Below, piece by piece: positions 31,790 to 42,572 of a stretch of 64,000 nt of DNA. The notes below the pieces were generated by a model, which saw only the letters and a list, made by a program, of their open reading frames with translations, was not told the DNA's origin and made no database searches. A program made the position numbers and the translations under genes. Positions within the stretch are counted from its first letter, which is position 1. The number at the start of each line of letters is the position of its first letter. Origin of the DNA: Linum tenue (lineage: Eukaryota; Streptophyta; Magnoliopsida; Malpighiales; Linaceae); NCBI GenBank assembly GCA_946122785.1, contig CAMGYJ010000005.1:63004200-63068199 (forward strand), read 5' to 3'.

Positions 31790-33390
31790 GCTTACGGTGG
31801 AATGGTTACACAGAAGAGACCGGAAAAGGGGTCACCTACGTCTGTGGCAATTTTCAGAAAATAAAGGTCGCTACCAGACCGATGCTTGAAGACCTCTATC
31901 AAATGTATACTAACGTTAATTGCATAGATGGCACGAGAAGAGTTGATCGTATGGTGTACCGATATCCAAACAGAGAAGGCGGGTCGTTGTGGCACGATGA
32001 ATATCTCATAACCACTCAGGATGAAGTAGATGCCATGCTCGAATTCTTAAGGTCCAACAATCTTTCCAGAGCCGAGATGTTCGTTTACACCGAGGCGGCC
32101 GTAGGCGTTGGAGGTCATTCTGGAGACGGTCAAACATCTGATATCCATGGTGGAGGTGAATTATATGGAGATCATCCCTACCAAAGTTACCATGATCCTC
32201 ATTCGTATTTTCAGTACCAAGAGCAAGGTGAAGGTCATCATCAATCTTTCCCGTCATATGAAGAAGAAGTTCAACCGGACCATGCCAACCAACACCAGTA
32301 CAACTTCCAATCAGGCAGTGGTAGTTTTCACAACTACCATTATGGAGCTGATGAAGGTCCCTTTCAAGAGCTGGATCAGATAGAAGATGCTCTGCCACCA
32401 CCACTTAGTGACCCCTCCGATTAAGAAGGAGAGAACAACGTCAGTGCAGACAGCTCCGACCCTCTTGAAGGTGCTGATGATTCAGGACCAGAGTCAGACT
32501 CAGATAATGATGATGAGCTGGCTCATGATCGTGTACCAGTCTCCTACTACAATCACATTCCAGATGGCAATTGGATGGTCGACAGTGACATGGAACCCCC
32601 AGAGGTTCCAATATGTGGTCCACTCACTGGGTTTATGAAGGACCAACAATTTGGCTCGAAGAAGGAGGTAAGGCACGCCATGGATACTGAAGCAATGACT
32701 CGGCATTTTGAATGTCACACAACTCATTCCCACACGAAAAGGCTCATAGTCAGATGCTGTAATCATAACGAGGGATGCAATGTTAGGATTCGGGCCATCA
32801 ACAGCAAGAGACACGACCAATGGGTCATATCCCGTGCGGTGAACACACACACATGTGTGACATCCATAACATCCCAAGGCAATCGAAAGTTGAAATCTAG
32901 GGTGGTTGTTGCGGCTATCAAGCATCTAATTGAGCAAGATCCTGACCTGAAGGTGAAAGTCATAATCGCTGACATTGCAAGTCGTTATGGTTATATGATT
33001 AACTATAAGAAGGCGTGGCATGGAAAGCAGAAAGCTCTGGCCGCCGTATTTGGTGATTCAGAAAAATAATATGCATTCCTTCCCAGGTTGATTTTGGCAT
33101 TGGAGGCGTCTAACCCTGTGATCCAAGTGGATGGTACATTCCTTACCGGCAAGTACAAGGGCACTCTCCTGATTGCCAGTGGGGCGGATGCAAACAAATA
33201 AGTCTTTCCTGTAGCATTCGCCATTGTTGAGGGAGCGAATGCTGATAGCTATGGATGGTTTTTCCGGCAAATTCAGCTCCACGTCACTAGGAGGACGAAC
33301 CTGACAATAATCTCTGATTGGCACGCCGACATTAGAGCTGCCAAACATACTCAAAAAATTGACATAAATAACATTCTAAATGAATAATAA
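31790..33390 (+). pseudogene. MULE transposase (MURA type), interrupted and truncated
   Basis: The plus-strand frame is open from about 31800 to 33069 except for one TAA at 32422. The N-terminal domain has EDLYQMYTNVNCID and MVYRYPNREGG, then a His/Gln-rich acidic linker. The MuDR DNA-binding-like region follows (FGSKKEVRHAMD, VRCCNHNEGCNVRIR, NTHTC). After TAA 33067 the catalytic region reads VIQVDGTFLTGKYKG (first Asp), VFPVAFAIVEGANADSYGWF and ISDWHADI (second Asp). An internal piece before the first Asp is missing, and the catalytic Glu and C-terminal zinc finger are gone. Not functional. Confidence 0.82.
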
Positions 33391-33477
33391 TTTAAAGAGA
33401 TACATACATATTCAAACATTTTAAATTAATAAAACTCATTTTGTACACATAAACATAAATCGTATTGGTTGTTTGGT

Positions 33478-33766
33478 AAATAATTTAATCGTATTGGTTG
33501 TTTTAAATAATTTAATTGAATACAATGCAACACTCGTTAGACTCTTAGAAGAGGTTACATCTTCTTAGAAACGCAACCTTTTTGACAAAAAAGGGGGGAT
33601 CCGAGGATCTCTTAATACCCGATTTTCCCATAAAATGGGAGGATCATGATAATCGCTTAAAACCTCATTTTCTTAGACGTGCATCTCTTTATAAAGAGTC
33701 GAAGTAAGTGGCGCTATGTATTCATTAAATTATTGAAAACAACCAATACGATTAAATTATTTCAAA
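33478..33766. repeat. Foldback segment inside the MULE
   Basis: AATCGTATTGGTTGTTT near 33489-33506 (with a second direct copy just upstream) is repeated in inverted form as AAACAACCAATACGATT near 33736-33753. It sits where the transposase C-terminus should be. It could be a small MITE whose insertion accompanied the loss, but I see no clear target duplication. Confidence 0.4.
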
Positions 33767-34690
33767 TTTATTTTATATTCAACTAAGTACATTAGCAAAA
33801 TAAAAGAAAGACAAATGATGAAGAATTGTATGTACCTCATGATCGTTCCAAACATCCCTTGAACGATGGTTGGGTTGGTCGTACAAGTCGGTTGGATCAA
33901 TAGGTCCTTGATCCAAATAATTGGTTGTATATATCCACGTTGTCCCCAACCTACGAGAGAATAACAACAAGGTTAGTACATATAATAATTAAAAAGCTTA
34001 TAACAACAACAAAAAATGACCAAAATAATGAGTACGTACCGCTTAAAATTCATCATAATAAACTCCCTCTCGTTGGAACCACTCGTCCATTTTTTTTGCG
34101 AAAGTCGGACTTGAGGGAAAAACCAAAGAAATGTTTTCTAATGGCAGATCGGACTTAGCCGTAGCCAACAGAACACTATTTCCTAGGCTTTTGGGAGGGG
34201 AGGGGATAGAGAGATAATTTTAGAGAGAGAGAGAGAGAGTGAATAATGGGTTGTGGTGTGAAGAAATGAGAGGGGAGGGGGTATTTATACTATTCAGACC
34301 GCACCTCCAGGGGCAGTCTGGTAATTTTGCTCAACGAAACCTCATCGGGAGGGTGCAGTTTTCGTTTCTCGAGGCGCTGACCGCAGCAGGTAGCTGCGGT
34401 TTTCGATCCATGGCGCGGATCGCTGATGTGGCATGCGGTACGTTGTTGGATCGTCGCCTTATCCAACGGTCTTGAAGGCCGCTGGAGAGGAAACACAAAC
34501 CGCAACTTCCTAATGCGGTTCCCTGGCTGACGTGGCACGGACCGCATCTCCAAGGTGCGGTTTATAAATAAACGCACCTGGAGGGTGTGGTTTCATAAAA
34601 ATGGTGCTATTTTTGTAATTTTTATCGGGTGGGTGCTATTTTTGTAATGTTTTTTAAACGTGCTATTATTGGAAAAATCCCGAGAAGTGA

Positions 34691-35893
34691 GGAGGTGAAG
34701 GAGATTGTGAAGGTGAACCAGACAACATAGCTTTGAGCCTCTTAGATTGGTCTGGAGTAAGGAGGTTGGCCAAACTGTATGTTGATGCTCTAGAAGAATT
34801 AACAGTTCCCTCATTTTCATTCCCTGTGGATTCAACAGCACCAACAAAGGGTGCTCCATCAGACCCTTCCTTAGACTTCTTGTTCTTAGCCGGAAACAGT
34901 CTTGGATAATGTGATTTTCCTTCTTACCATATCTACACCATTTTCTGCCTTCTGGAGTATAATCACGAGGATTCTTTCCTTAGGGTGATCTTGTTTAGAC
35001 TGAGAACCACCATGAGCAAGCAAAGCCAGAGAATTCACTCCATATGTAGCAGAATTAAGACACTTCATCTGCCTTTCAGGCTGTACCATTTTCTTAAAAC
35101 AGCTTCAATACTTGGCAACTGAGAGTTCATAAGCACTTGAGTGTGAGCAGATTGATATACATGATTCAAACCTTGCATTAATTTGATAATGAAATCCTGA
35201 TCATGATATAGCTTCACATTGTATTAAGGACTATTAGGACATGAACAACACGAAATTGGCCTATACATAGCATATTATTGCCACTTGGTAGTAAGAGCTA
35301 TGTAGTATTGAGACACTGACATGTCTCCCTGAACATATTTAGCAATTTGTTCCTTCGATTCATACACACGAATGTTGTCCTCCTACCCAAACCAATCCTT
35401 CAAATTATCTCAAACCTCCTTGGCAACCTTAAAAGGGACTACACTGTGGGCTATGTCATCAAATAATGAATTGTAAAGCCAACATCTCACTATACTATCA
35501 CATCTACGCCAAGATTTCCAAGTTGGGTCACCCCTACTCGGCTGAAGAATGGCACCATTCACAAATTCAAGCTTGTTCTTAGTACTGAGGGCTAATTCCA
35601 TTACCTGGCTCCAGAGATTGTAGTTCTGACCTGTCGATTTCATGGAGATGATAGTTGTAAGCCCACCATCATGAGGCGGCAGGTAGTAGGGATTCAAATA
35701 ATGATCCTATTAGCAAAGAATTTGAGCTATTGCTGTATGAACAAACCCAGATCCACCAGGCAAAGGAGTAGCCGTAGACGAACCAGTCCCACCACGAGGT
35801 GGTGTAGTGTTCGGTGGGTCTTGGGGTAGTGAAATTGGCTAACTCATATCCATCTGAGACAGCACCATCGATGCCAGTCACCGGATCAGCCAT
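34691..35893 (-). pseudogene. Copia 2 gag
   Basis: Starts at ATG 35893 (MADPVTGIDGAVSDGYE). The conserved copia gag region at 35697-35410 reads YNLWSQVMELALSTKNKLEF and WRRCDSIVRCWLYNSL. Around 34890-34950 a worn zinc knuckle is visible (KENHIIQDCF). Several frameshifts and stops. The right end meets the degenerate primer site at 35919-35930. The MULE separates it from the protease. Confidence 0.78.
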
Positions 35894-35918
35894 AGCGAAG
35901 AAAAGATGATAGGAGAAC

Positions 35919-35930
35919 GATCTGAAACCA
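35919..35930 (-). other. Degenerate copia 2 primer binding site
   Basis: The minus strand reads TGGTTTCAGATC, close to the TGGTATCAGAGC complement of initiator tRNA-Met used by copia elements. It lies about 25 bases before the gag ATG. Confidence 0.55.
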
Positions 35931-35961
35931 CCAAAACGAGTTGAGACGAATAGAGACCTAG

Positions 35962-36323
35962 TTGAGAAGAAAAGAAAATTAGATTAGGGTTTTGGTGAAG
36001 GGTTCTCAACTTGAGACCTTCTGGTTTTCTGTATTCCATTATATACCAAGACTGTACAACAGGACAAAACAAGGTTTGTGATTAGCAACGGCTAATCAAC
36101 AATAAAGGAAAACAGGAAAACAAAATAACGAATGGCATATGTACACGTGGCCAATGATCAACTAACTACGTTTAAATATAAACAAAGACTCTCTGGAAAG
36201 TGGAACGACAACGTTTCAACTCTAATCCCTATTTCTGGATAAAAGATGAACACACCATTGCAGGGAAGTGTAGCTTCCACTAAGAGAACTTCCTCCTCTA
36301 CTTCTTCTCTTCATTTAGCAGCA
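35962..36323 (-). repeat. Copia 2 right LTR (5' LTR of the element)
   Basis: Related to 9967-10323. Its minus-strand start TGCTGCTAAATGAAG at 36323 is clear; the other end lies between 35931 and 35962. Confidence 0.75.
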
Positions 36324-36720
36324 ATTTGCAGGGGTAGAGGAATACACTGAACACCATGGTCGCTGCTGGGACTTGGGATCAACCTAGCTCTCCAATAGAG
36401 TCGCTGATCGAAGGGGCGCCCATGCTGGGGCCGAAGAGCAAACGCCGACAGAAGGACAAAGGGCAAGAGAGCAAGTGGTTGTTCTGCTGGCTGTTAGCTT
36501 GCTCGACGGAAGGGAAGAGGGAGCGAGAGTCAGGCTGTTAGGGTAGGAGAATTAGAATTTAATCTCCAAAATCATCGACACTTCAGTAGTAGCTGGTATC
36601 CATGTAAGTCCGGTCAGATCTTGGTTTTGACCGGCTTTGAGAGGTTGCCGGTTATCTTAAAATATGACTGCTCCTAGCCCCTTTCATGCGCAGTTACGGC
36701 CTGATCCAGTTTGACTGCCC
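36324..36720. other. Right arm of the outer DNA element
   Basis: About 400 bp leading to the terminal repeat GGTTTGACAACCTTG. It has a 61-codon ORF (36356-36541) with no recognised domain and GC-rich, gene-like composition like the left arm. Confidence 0.35.
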
Positions 36721-36840
36721 GGTTTGACAACCTTGATATTTATAAACTTATTCTTAAAATGGTATGAGCTACTCTATTTTAGACATGAATTCCAAGCATT
36801 TATGAACTTATCTAAACTCTTTGCACTCATATTTTATATA

Positions 36841-37699
36841 AGGGTAAATTGCAAGTTTGGTCACTAACTTTATTAAAAAGTGTCATGTTTAGTCACTCAA
36901 AATATTTAATTCCAATGTTGGTCATCGAATTAGTAAAACGATCCATGTTTAGTCACTCCACGTTAACACCGTCAACCAATTGCTGGTGTGGCTAACAAAA
37001 GTGCCGACTCACCCAATTTTAACCTGCCACGTCAACAAACCCGACCCGCCATGTCACTCAACCCACCACCTCAGTTTCCCCATGAAATGTGGGAAAATAT
37101 AATGTGTTCTCGAGCTCAGGTTAAGTAAAGCAAGAACGCAAACAACCCGTTTAAAATTCAAGTTCTTTAATATTACTTTTATCACTACATCAACTCTGTA
37201 TTGAAGAAACAAGGATTAGCTTGAACAATAGGGGGGCTGGTTGAGTGATTTTTAGTTGATTGAATCGATTTGTTCCTCAAATCTCTTACTTTCTTGTCTT
37301 CAGACCCATTGGGTGATTTTGTTTAGGCGTGTTTGATTGAACCGGCTATTCTGTTGCGGATTCCCTAGCGAAGATGGAGGAAGGAGGAAAGAATCGACTT
37401 TGGTCTGACCTGGTCACGGGTTTGGAAGGATTGGTTTATGGGTTGGGTTGGGAAAACTGGTGTGGCGATTTGAGTGACGTGGCGGGTCGTGTTGGGTGAC
37501 GTGGTGGGTTACAATTGGGTGAGTCAGCACTTCTGTTAGCCACATCAGCAATTGACTGGTGGTGTTAATGGAGACTAACGGAGAGTGAATAAACTTGGAT
37601 CGTTTTACTAATTCGAGTGATCAACATTGGAATTAAATATTTGGAGTGACTGAACATGACATTTTTAGTAAACTCAGTGATCAAACTTGTAATTTATCC
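36841..37699. mobile_element. Non-autonomous MULE-like element
   Basis: Long inverted ends: left AGGGTAAATTGCAAGTTTGG, right (reverse complement) GGATAAATTACAAGTTTGAT. The similarity runs about 240 bp, with GGTCACT-type repeats. The 9-bp duplication TTTTATATA is at 36832-36840 and 37700-37708. The middle has no ORF of note. Confidence 0.8.
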
Positions 37700-37708
37700 T
37701 TTTATATA

Positions 37709-38184
37709 GTATATGTCATATTTAAAAAAATAGTTATTTTTTAGTATGCATAAAATCTTGTACTTTTACACTTTGATTCATACTTTATCATTTTATTCCT
37801 TTTTTCATTTCTAGTTAAAATCGCATTTTTAACCGAATTGGTCATTTCTTCACACTCAGCTAAGAAAGAGCACCAACCAGAATATTAATTCCATAATGGA
37901 TACCCTTATCTAAAAAAATCTTCAGTGGCTCCTTTCCAAAATCTCCAAGTCGGAAAACGTCCTCTCTATCTTAATATATCACTCATCACTAAATGGGAAC
38001 ATGACCTATCTACATTTTTTTTACGGTTTAATTTGCGCTATATAACGCTTTCTCTGACCACATAAATCCAAGCGTATCCAGTAATTCATTTATTCATACA
38101 AAACACAAAGGACTGGTCCATCATGTACCTTCCCCAGCTAATGGCTACCGAACCAATTCATTCATTATGTGATTTCTCATTTCT
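37709..38184. other. AT-rich intergenic sequence
   Basis: Nothing recognised. Confidence 0.5.
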
Positions 38185-38192
38185 CCCATAGT

Positions 38193-38669
38193 TAGGAATG
38201 GCAATGGGGAAGGTCCCGGGCAGGTATCTCCATACCCATACCCGCCCCATGGCAGGTCAGGTCCAGGTCGGGTAATTTATCACGGGGCGTGGGTCGGGGC
38301 AGGTCGACCCATTGGGTATGTAATTTATGTGAAAAATATTAGAAATATTCGTTCTTTTCATTAAAAAACCAAGAAAGAGCCATAATATGATAAAATGTAG
38401 TTAAATTATTGAAGAAATTGAGGTTTTTACTTATTTACAAATTTATTATAGCTAAAATATAATGTAATAAGAGGAAAATCTTAAGTAATTTAACTAAGAT
38501 TATATGTAATTTAGGAAAGAACGGGTGGAGAATGGGGCGGGTCAGGGCAGGTCGGGTCGATGAGAGGTACCCATGCCCGCCCCACCCCGTAGGCGGGTCG
38601 GGTTTGACCCGCCCCAAAACAGGTCAAACAGGTCGGGTAAATCGGGTCAGGTCGAAATTGCCATCCCTA
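38193..38669. mobile_element. Non-autonomous hAT element 1
   Basis: 477 bp. Ends TAGGAATGGCAATGGGG and, inverted, TAGGGATGGCAATTTCG. Perfect 8-bp duplication CCCATAGT at 38185-38192 and 38670-38677. Subterminal regions are rich in GGGTCGGG/CCCGCCCC words. No transposase. Confidence 0.9.
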
Positions 38670-38694
38670 CCCATAGTCCATAGTCCATACATAC

Positions 38695-39227
38695 TGTTTG
38701 AACCTAACTGAGTGTAGGAGTGAGGTTATGGAAAGAAAGTGGGTCAAGGGGAGTAAGCAAGGGAAACCGACTATATGACGTAGAACCAAGATCTTGGAGA
38801 ACGAGGTTGAGAGAATTCGTGTTTTAGAGAGAGAAGTTGATGTTTGTAGAGATAGACTCTGAAAATTGCAATCCCTTCACCCACCGGAGTAAATGCCATA
38901 TTTATAGGCTACATGGTGGTGGGTGAGTTTACAGGGTGACATGACTGCTGACATGTCAAACTTTAGACCATACTTATACCTAGGACTAGGGGGTTTATCC
39001 ATGATGGTCCCTATGACTGCGATGGGACAGCGATGTGACTTCTCCCAGCCTGGTCAACGCTCCACAGGAACGTCATCGTTCGGTGCCTCAGACCTTGTTC
39101 GCGCGTGCAGGTCTCGTTGCGCTCGTGACTGGTGCGCTTACGTCAGTGCTGGCGCGCCTAGTTTCTCGCTGCGGCGTCGTTTGGGGTATTTTCTTGGCCC
39201 GGCGAGATCCGAGTCATATACCCAACA
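38695..39227 (-). repeat. Tat-type Ty3/gypsy 3' LTR
   Basis: In minus sense it starts TGTTGGGTATATGACTCGG (39227) and ends near 38695 with TTCAAACA. TATAAATA is on the minus strand at 38906-38899. It is preceded in minus sense by a polypurine run, so it is the 3' LTR of a minus-strand element whose rest has been displaced or lost. The bases before 38695 are CATAC. Confidence 0.65.
38899..38906 (-). promoter_or_regulatory. TATA box in the Tat-type LTR
   Basis: TATAAATA on the minus strand, about 325 bases into the LTR, followed by a leader rich in TCTCTCTC. Confidence 0.55.
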
Positions 39228-39245
39228 ATTGCCCCCCATCAGGGG
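39228..39245 (-). other. Polypurine tract of the Tat-type element
   Basis: The minus strand reads GATGGGGGGCAAT directly before the LTR start. Confidence 0.6.
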
Positions 39246-39800
39246 GTATTCCGCGAATGCCACCTGTTTAATCTTCTGCGCGATTGACTCGGGTCTGCAT
39301 GGCCTTCATGAGATTCTTCCGGGCGTGATCTTCGCGAGATTCTTCCGGGCGGTTCGTGTTTCACTTCCGCGCGGACCGGGAGCCTCACGCACAAGACGCG
39401 TGATTGATCTTCCGCGCGATTGGCTCAGGTCTGCGTGATCTTCGCGAGGATATTCTGGGCGGTTCTCCTTTGATCTTCCGCGCAGTTTTTCTGTTTGATC
39501 TTCTGTGCGATTTGGCTTGTGTATGCATGGCCCTCGCTAGATTCTTTTGTGCGACTCTCATTTAATCTTCCGCGCAATTTTGGGGGTGCTTTTTTTCTCC
39601 CTCGTGGGTGTGCCATGCACCCCTGGCGTTGCGCGGAACTGGTGACGTCAACGGCTAGTGCCTATGTCTGGTATGATTACCTGGGATCTAGGTTGTCCAC
39701 GTGTCCTTGTGTGAATGTGCGGTTTTGGCGGCGGTTTCGAAATTTGAAAATGCTGAAGGTTACGTTTCCCGATGCAACTTTAACCTTTCGACTGACCATC
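39246..39800. other. Noncoding 3' region of the Tat-type element with repeats
   Basis: Imperfect tandem repeats built on GATCTTCCGCGCGATTGGCT and GCGAGATTCTTCCGGGCG occupy about 39260-39560. Open frames here follow from the repeats. The stretch 39600-39800 leads to the TATA box at 39807 and may be an antisense promoter region. Confidence 0.5.
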
Positions 39801-39806
39801 GTTAAC

Positions 39807-39814
39807 TATAAATA
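39807..39814 (+). promoter_or_regulatory. TATA box of antisense extra ORF
   Basis: TATAAATA on the plus strand, 163 bases before the ATG at 39970 and opposite in direction to the Tat-type LTR. A pyrimidine-rich leader follows. Confidence 0.55.
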
Positions 39815-39969
39815 TGAGCCTGCTCTCGGGGGGTAAAACTCACTCTGTTTCCATCGAGTTCTGCTTGCCCTTTCCATTTTCTCCTATTTTCTCATGATTT
39901 CCGATATTTTTCTCCATCTTCTGCAACCTCGAATCTCCTTTTGCTGTTGTTGAGACTTGAAGTGTAGCC

Positions 39970-40366
39970 ATGTCTAGCACCAACATCAACGAGACCGAGG
40001 TCGTGCAAGGCGAAGAAGGTAATCTCTCGTCTTTCTCCCATGTTTCCACTGATCCCTCGCTGGATCTGGCCGGTTCGGGCAACGGGGACGGCGGCGGAGT
40101 TGAGGACGATGAGGGGGCTCCGGTGACGTCATCACTTGACGTCGAGTCGGAAAGGGTCATCCATGACTCTTCCGACGCGGATGCAGACGCTGGTGTGGTT
40201 ACATCTGGGAGTGGGCGAGCGGGGGCGGGTGGTCGCGGAGTTGATTATCCGACGCGGTAGCAGTGGGAGATCTGGAGGCGGCAACATAGAGGGCGAGCCA
40301 CGCTGTATTGCGCGAGTAACTAAGGCGGTGAGCCGCCTGGGATTTCGTGGTGTAGGCGCGGCCTAC
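39970..40366 (+). pseudogene. Antisense extra ORF (aORF) of the Tat-type element, truncated
   Basis: From ATG 39970 the frame gives 96 residues to a TAG at 40258-40260. The protein is acidic and Gly/Ser/Asp-rich (SGNGDGGGVEDDEGAPV), probably disordered, with a Gly/Arg-rich end (GSGRAGAGGRGV). Frames beyond the TAG still look coding-like up to 40366, where family C is inserted, so the ORF was longer. Tat-lineage gypsy elements are known to carry extra ORFs in antisense orientation before the 3' LTR; position, direction and own TATA box fit that. No conserved domain is visible in the surviving part. Confidence 0.5.
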
Positions 40367-41729
40367 TGACTCACTCCTACTGTCACTCTAGAAAATGGCC
40401 AAGTATAACCACTTCCTAAAGCGTAGTATAGCGGGTTTGGGTTTTATTGTCAACCCGGGTCCTAGATGTGACGACTACTCGGTGAAATCTCGTTATCTAG
40501 CAGTGAACTTTTAGTGCAAATTCAAACAAACAAAAACACAAAGCAAGTTTAACGGTTGTTCAAGTCAAGAGAGGTCACCCGGATATGGTTCCCCCTAGAC
40601 TGCAGTTAAATCGGATTGCAATTTACCAAGTTCAGTTTTTATGAAAGTTATACTGCGGAAGGTTCTTAATTGGCCTGAAGTCTCGACTAAAGGTCTCCAG
40701 ACTCTCTCAATCTGAGTCTCTAGCGGGCGACTAACCTCCACCCGAGTAAACAGATTGAGGCCCTAACGAACCAAACCTCCACTACCGAATTGAGTTCGGC
40801 ACAGAATAGCGAATTGGCTCCTCGACTAAAGTCACCAATTCGCCACCTTCGATTAAGGATACTCTATCAACCTAGGCAGATATTCTCATTCTAGGTCAAA
40901 GTAGAAACAACAGGAATTTGATCAGGATTCAAGTCATTCAATCATTCAAACCTCAATCAAATATAATCAATTCACAGACTCTGTACTTGGGTTCATACAA
41001 TCAGACCTAGCATACAAATCTAGGGTTCCCCATACCCAGATTTATGGGGGAACTACTCCATAGAGAAAGAAGCAAAAGCAGATTCAGACGCGAAAATCAT
41101 ACTGTGAAGTTGGATTTCTGCTCCTGGACGTTTAATCGGCACTTCTCCAAGCTCAATCTGGGCTCCAATGGTGATGAAGATCAAGCTATGGCACTTGGGA
41201 ACTTTGGTTCGTCGCTTTCTCTCTCTAGGAATCGATTTCTCTCTCAAAAACTCAGAACCCTTCAATGTTGGCCTTCTTCTTCCTTTTATCAGCTGCCTGG
41301 TCGCGATACCCGGTCGAAATACCCGGTTGGGTATTTTGGGTTTCGACCGGGTATTTGCAAAACTCACCATTTCATTTAAGGGGAAAATCCCCGGTCTGTC
41401 CTCATAATCCCCGACCGGGGATTTAAGGCATTTGCCCAGGCCCCCTTCTGTTTCTCACGGACGCCCGAAGAGAAAAATACCCGGTCAAGGCCAGAAAATA
41501 CCCGGTCGGGTATTCCTTCCTTTGGTTGGGTATTTTGGTCCAACAGCCTCATTCGTCCCAACTTCGCTCCTTTCGACCCAGAACTCGTTTCTCCGCCTCG
41601 ATTCCAACGCCGGGTCCTGAAATATGACATAAACACACAACCTAGCATGAAATCGGCTTAAAACACGAGATTCCTCATCACAAACGGCTTCAGAATAGGG
41701 GTGAAAACATGTATAATTATCGGCTATCA
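40367..41729 (-). repeat. Family C LTR
   Basis: 1363 bp, TGACTCACTCC to GGCTATCA. It contains the shared block CACAACCTAGCATGAAATC (about 41638-41656) and a U3 palindrome array (41290-41530). Confidence 0.78.
41290..41530. repeat. Palindrome array in family C LTR
   Basis: Repeats of ATACCCGGTCGGGTAT and variants (ATACCCGGTCGAAATACCC, TTTCGACCGGGTATTTG, CCCCGACCGGGGATTT). The position within U3 (about 200-440 nt from the element-sense LTR start) matches families A and B, but the motif is different. Confidence 0.8.
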
Positions 41730-42572
41730 AACTCCCCCACACTTAACCGTTTGCTTGTCCCCAAGCAAACCTAACTCAAACCAATGCAGCTCTCTAGATC
41801 TCTATAGCGACAAACAACCTCGATCGTAGGTAGAGGACTTCCTAGATCATTTAGCAACTTACGAGGTCAACCGACGCACAAGTCATCTCATAGCTTCTTC
41901 GGCGAGAGCACTAGTCTCGAGTCGGCATCATGGCAAATAGTGAACAGAGGACAAATGAATCGTGGATGAAGAGACTCTCAAAAATAAAAGATCATGGACT
42001 CACATTAATTCAAGGTGCTCGATTTTCTTTTTGAAGATGGTTGGAACCCTTTTCTTTCTTCTTTTTGCTTGTTTTTCTGTTTTTCTTTGTTTTCTTTTTT
42101 CACGGGTTCCAACCTGATTCTGCAGAAAACGGGGGCTCCCACCTAGCACAGGTTTTGCGGGAGCCCGGCTCTTACCGTCCATGCCAGGAGCGGGTGTCTC
42201 GAGCCTCGTGCGGGGGAAAGACGTGTAAGGGGGCTGGAGGTAGTAGGTGGAAATTGGGAACGGATTCCCGTCTCCCCTTACACCCTTTCGCCCTATTCGC
42301 ACGGGAGACGTTATTTTAAAGCACATTTCGAGCACCTGTTACCTTCAAAACATGATATAAGAGTCCATGACAGGCAGAGAGTCCACAACACCACACAATT
42401 CAAGGGTCCTAAGATCACTAATTCACTCAATCAACCAACACAATATGAAGAAGAAATGAGACTTCTTAAATGCATCAACATCCTCCATAGTGCTACACTA
42501 CCTCCCTAGGTTGCAAATCACTACAGAGACTGTCAATTCAAAGCATACTGAGCAGGCAATTGCAAGGAACAC
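41730..42572 (-). other. Family C polypurine tract and 3' noncoding region
   Basis: The tract ACTCCCCCACACTTAA follows the LTR. The rest is noncoding. The open frames at 42000-42335 and 42041-42319 lie on a low-complexity T-rich and GC-rich stretch without a family match. Confidence 0.55.

Larger units (their letters stand above)
31174..34681 (+). mobile_element. Mutator-like element (MULE) with degraded transposase
   Basis: Terminal inverted repeats of about 85 bp start GGGATTTTTCCAGAAATAGC on the left and GGGATTTTTCCAATAATAGC on the right (reverse complement). The flanking 9-mers GAGAAGTGG (31165-31173) and GAGAAGTGA (34682-34690) differ only at the last base, fitting a 9-bp MULE duplication. 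It is inserted in the gag-protease region of copia 2. The interior carries a MURA-type transposase relic on the plus strand. Confidence 0.88.
9965..36323 (-). mobile_element. Copia 2: Ty1/copia retrotransposon, minus strand, split by three later insertions
   Basis: Related LTRs lie at about 9967-10323 and about 35962-36323. Between them, reading leftward, are the parts of one copia polyprotein in correct order: gag (35893-34691), protease (31070-30711), GAG-pre-integrase (23580-23312), integrase (about 23300-23047 and 12785-12566), RT (12158-11388) and RNase H (about 11250-10857). The pieces are separated exactly by elements with their own target duplications. A degenerate iMet-type primer site (TGGTTTCAGATC, minus strand) is at 35919-35930. 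Outer LTR edges are approximate, and I found no clean target duplication. Confidence 0.8.
9295..36735. mobile_element. Outer DNA transposon (hAT-like) split by nested retrotransposons
   Basis: The 15-mer CAAGGTTGTCAAACC at 9295-9309 is exactly the reverse complement of GGTTTGACAACCTTG at 36721-36735. The adjacent 8-mers ATGTTTAT (9287-9294) and ATATTTAT (36736-36743) differ at one base, fitting an 8-bp hAT duplication. The original element consists of two arms, about 9295-9960 and 36324-36735, roughly 1.1 kb in all; the rest is later insertions. It codes for no transposase I can see. Chance inverted similarity is unlikely but not excluded. Confidence 0.6.

Noticed and set aside
39246..39560. 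Plus-strand ORFs over the GATCTTCCGCGCG repeats, including the right half of 38923-39438
   Set aside because: Frames run through the LTR and degenerate tandem repeats without any motif.
42000..42335. 111-codon minus-strand ORF in family C
   Set aside because: It ends in a Lys/Arg run encoded by a T-rich low-complexity stretch, and has no counterpart in families A or B.
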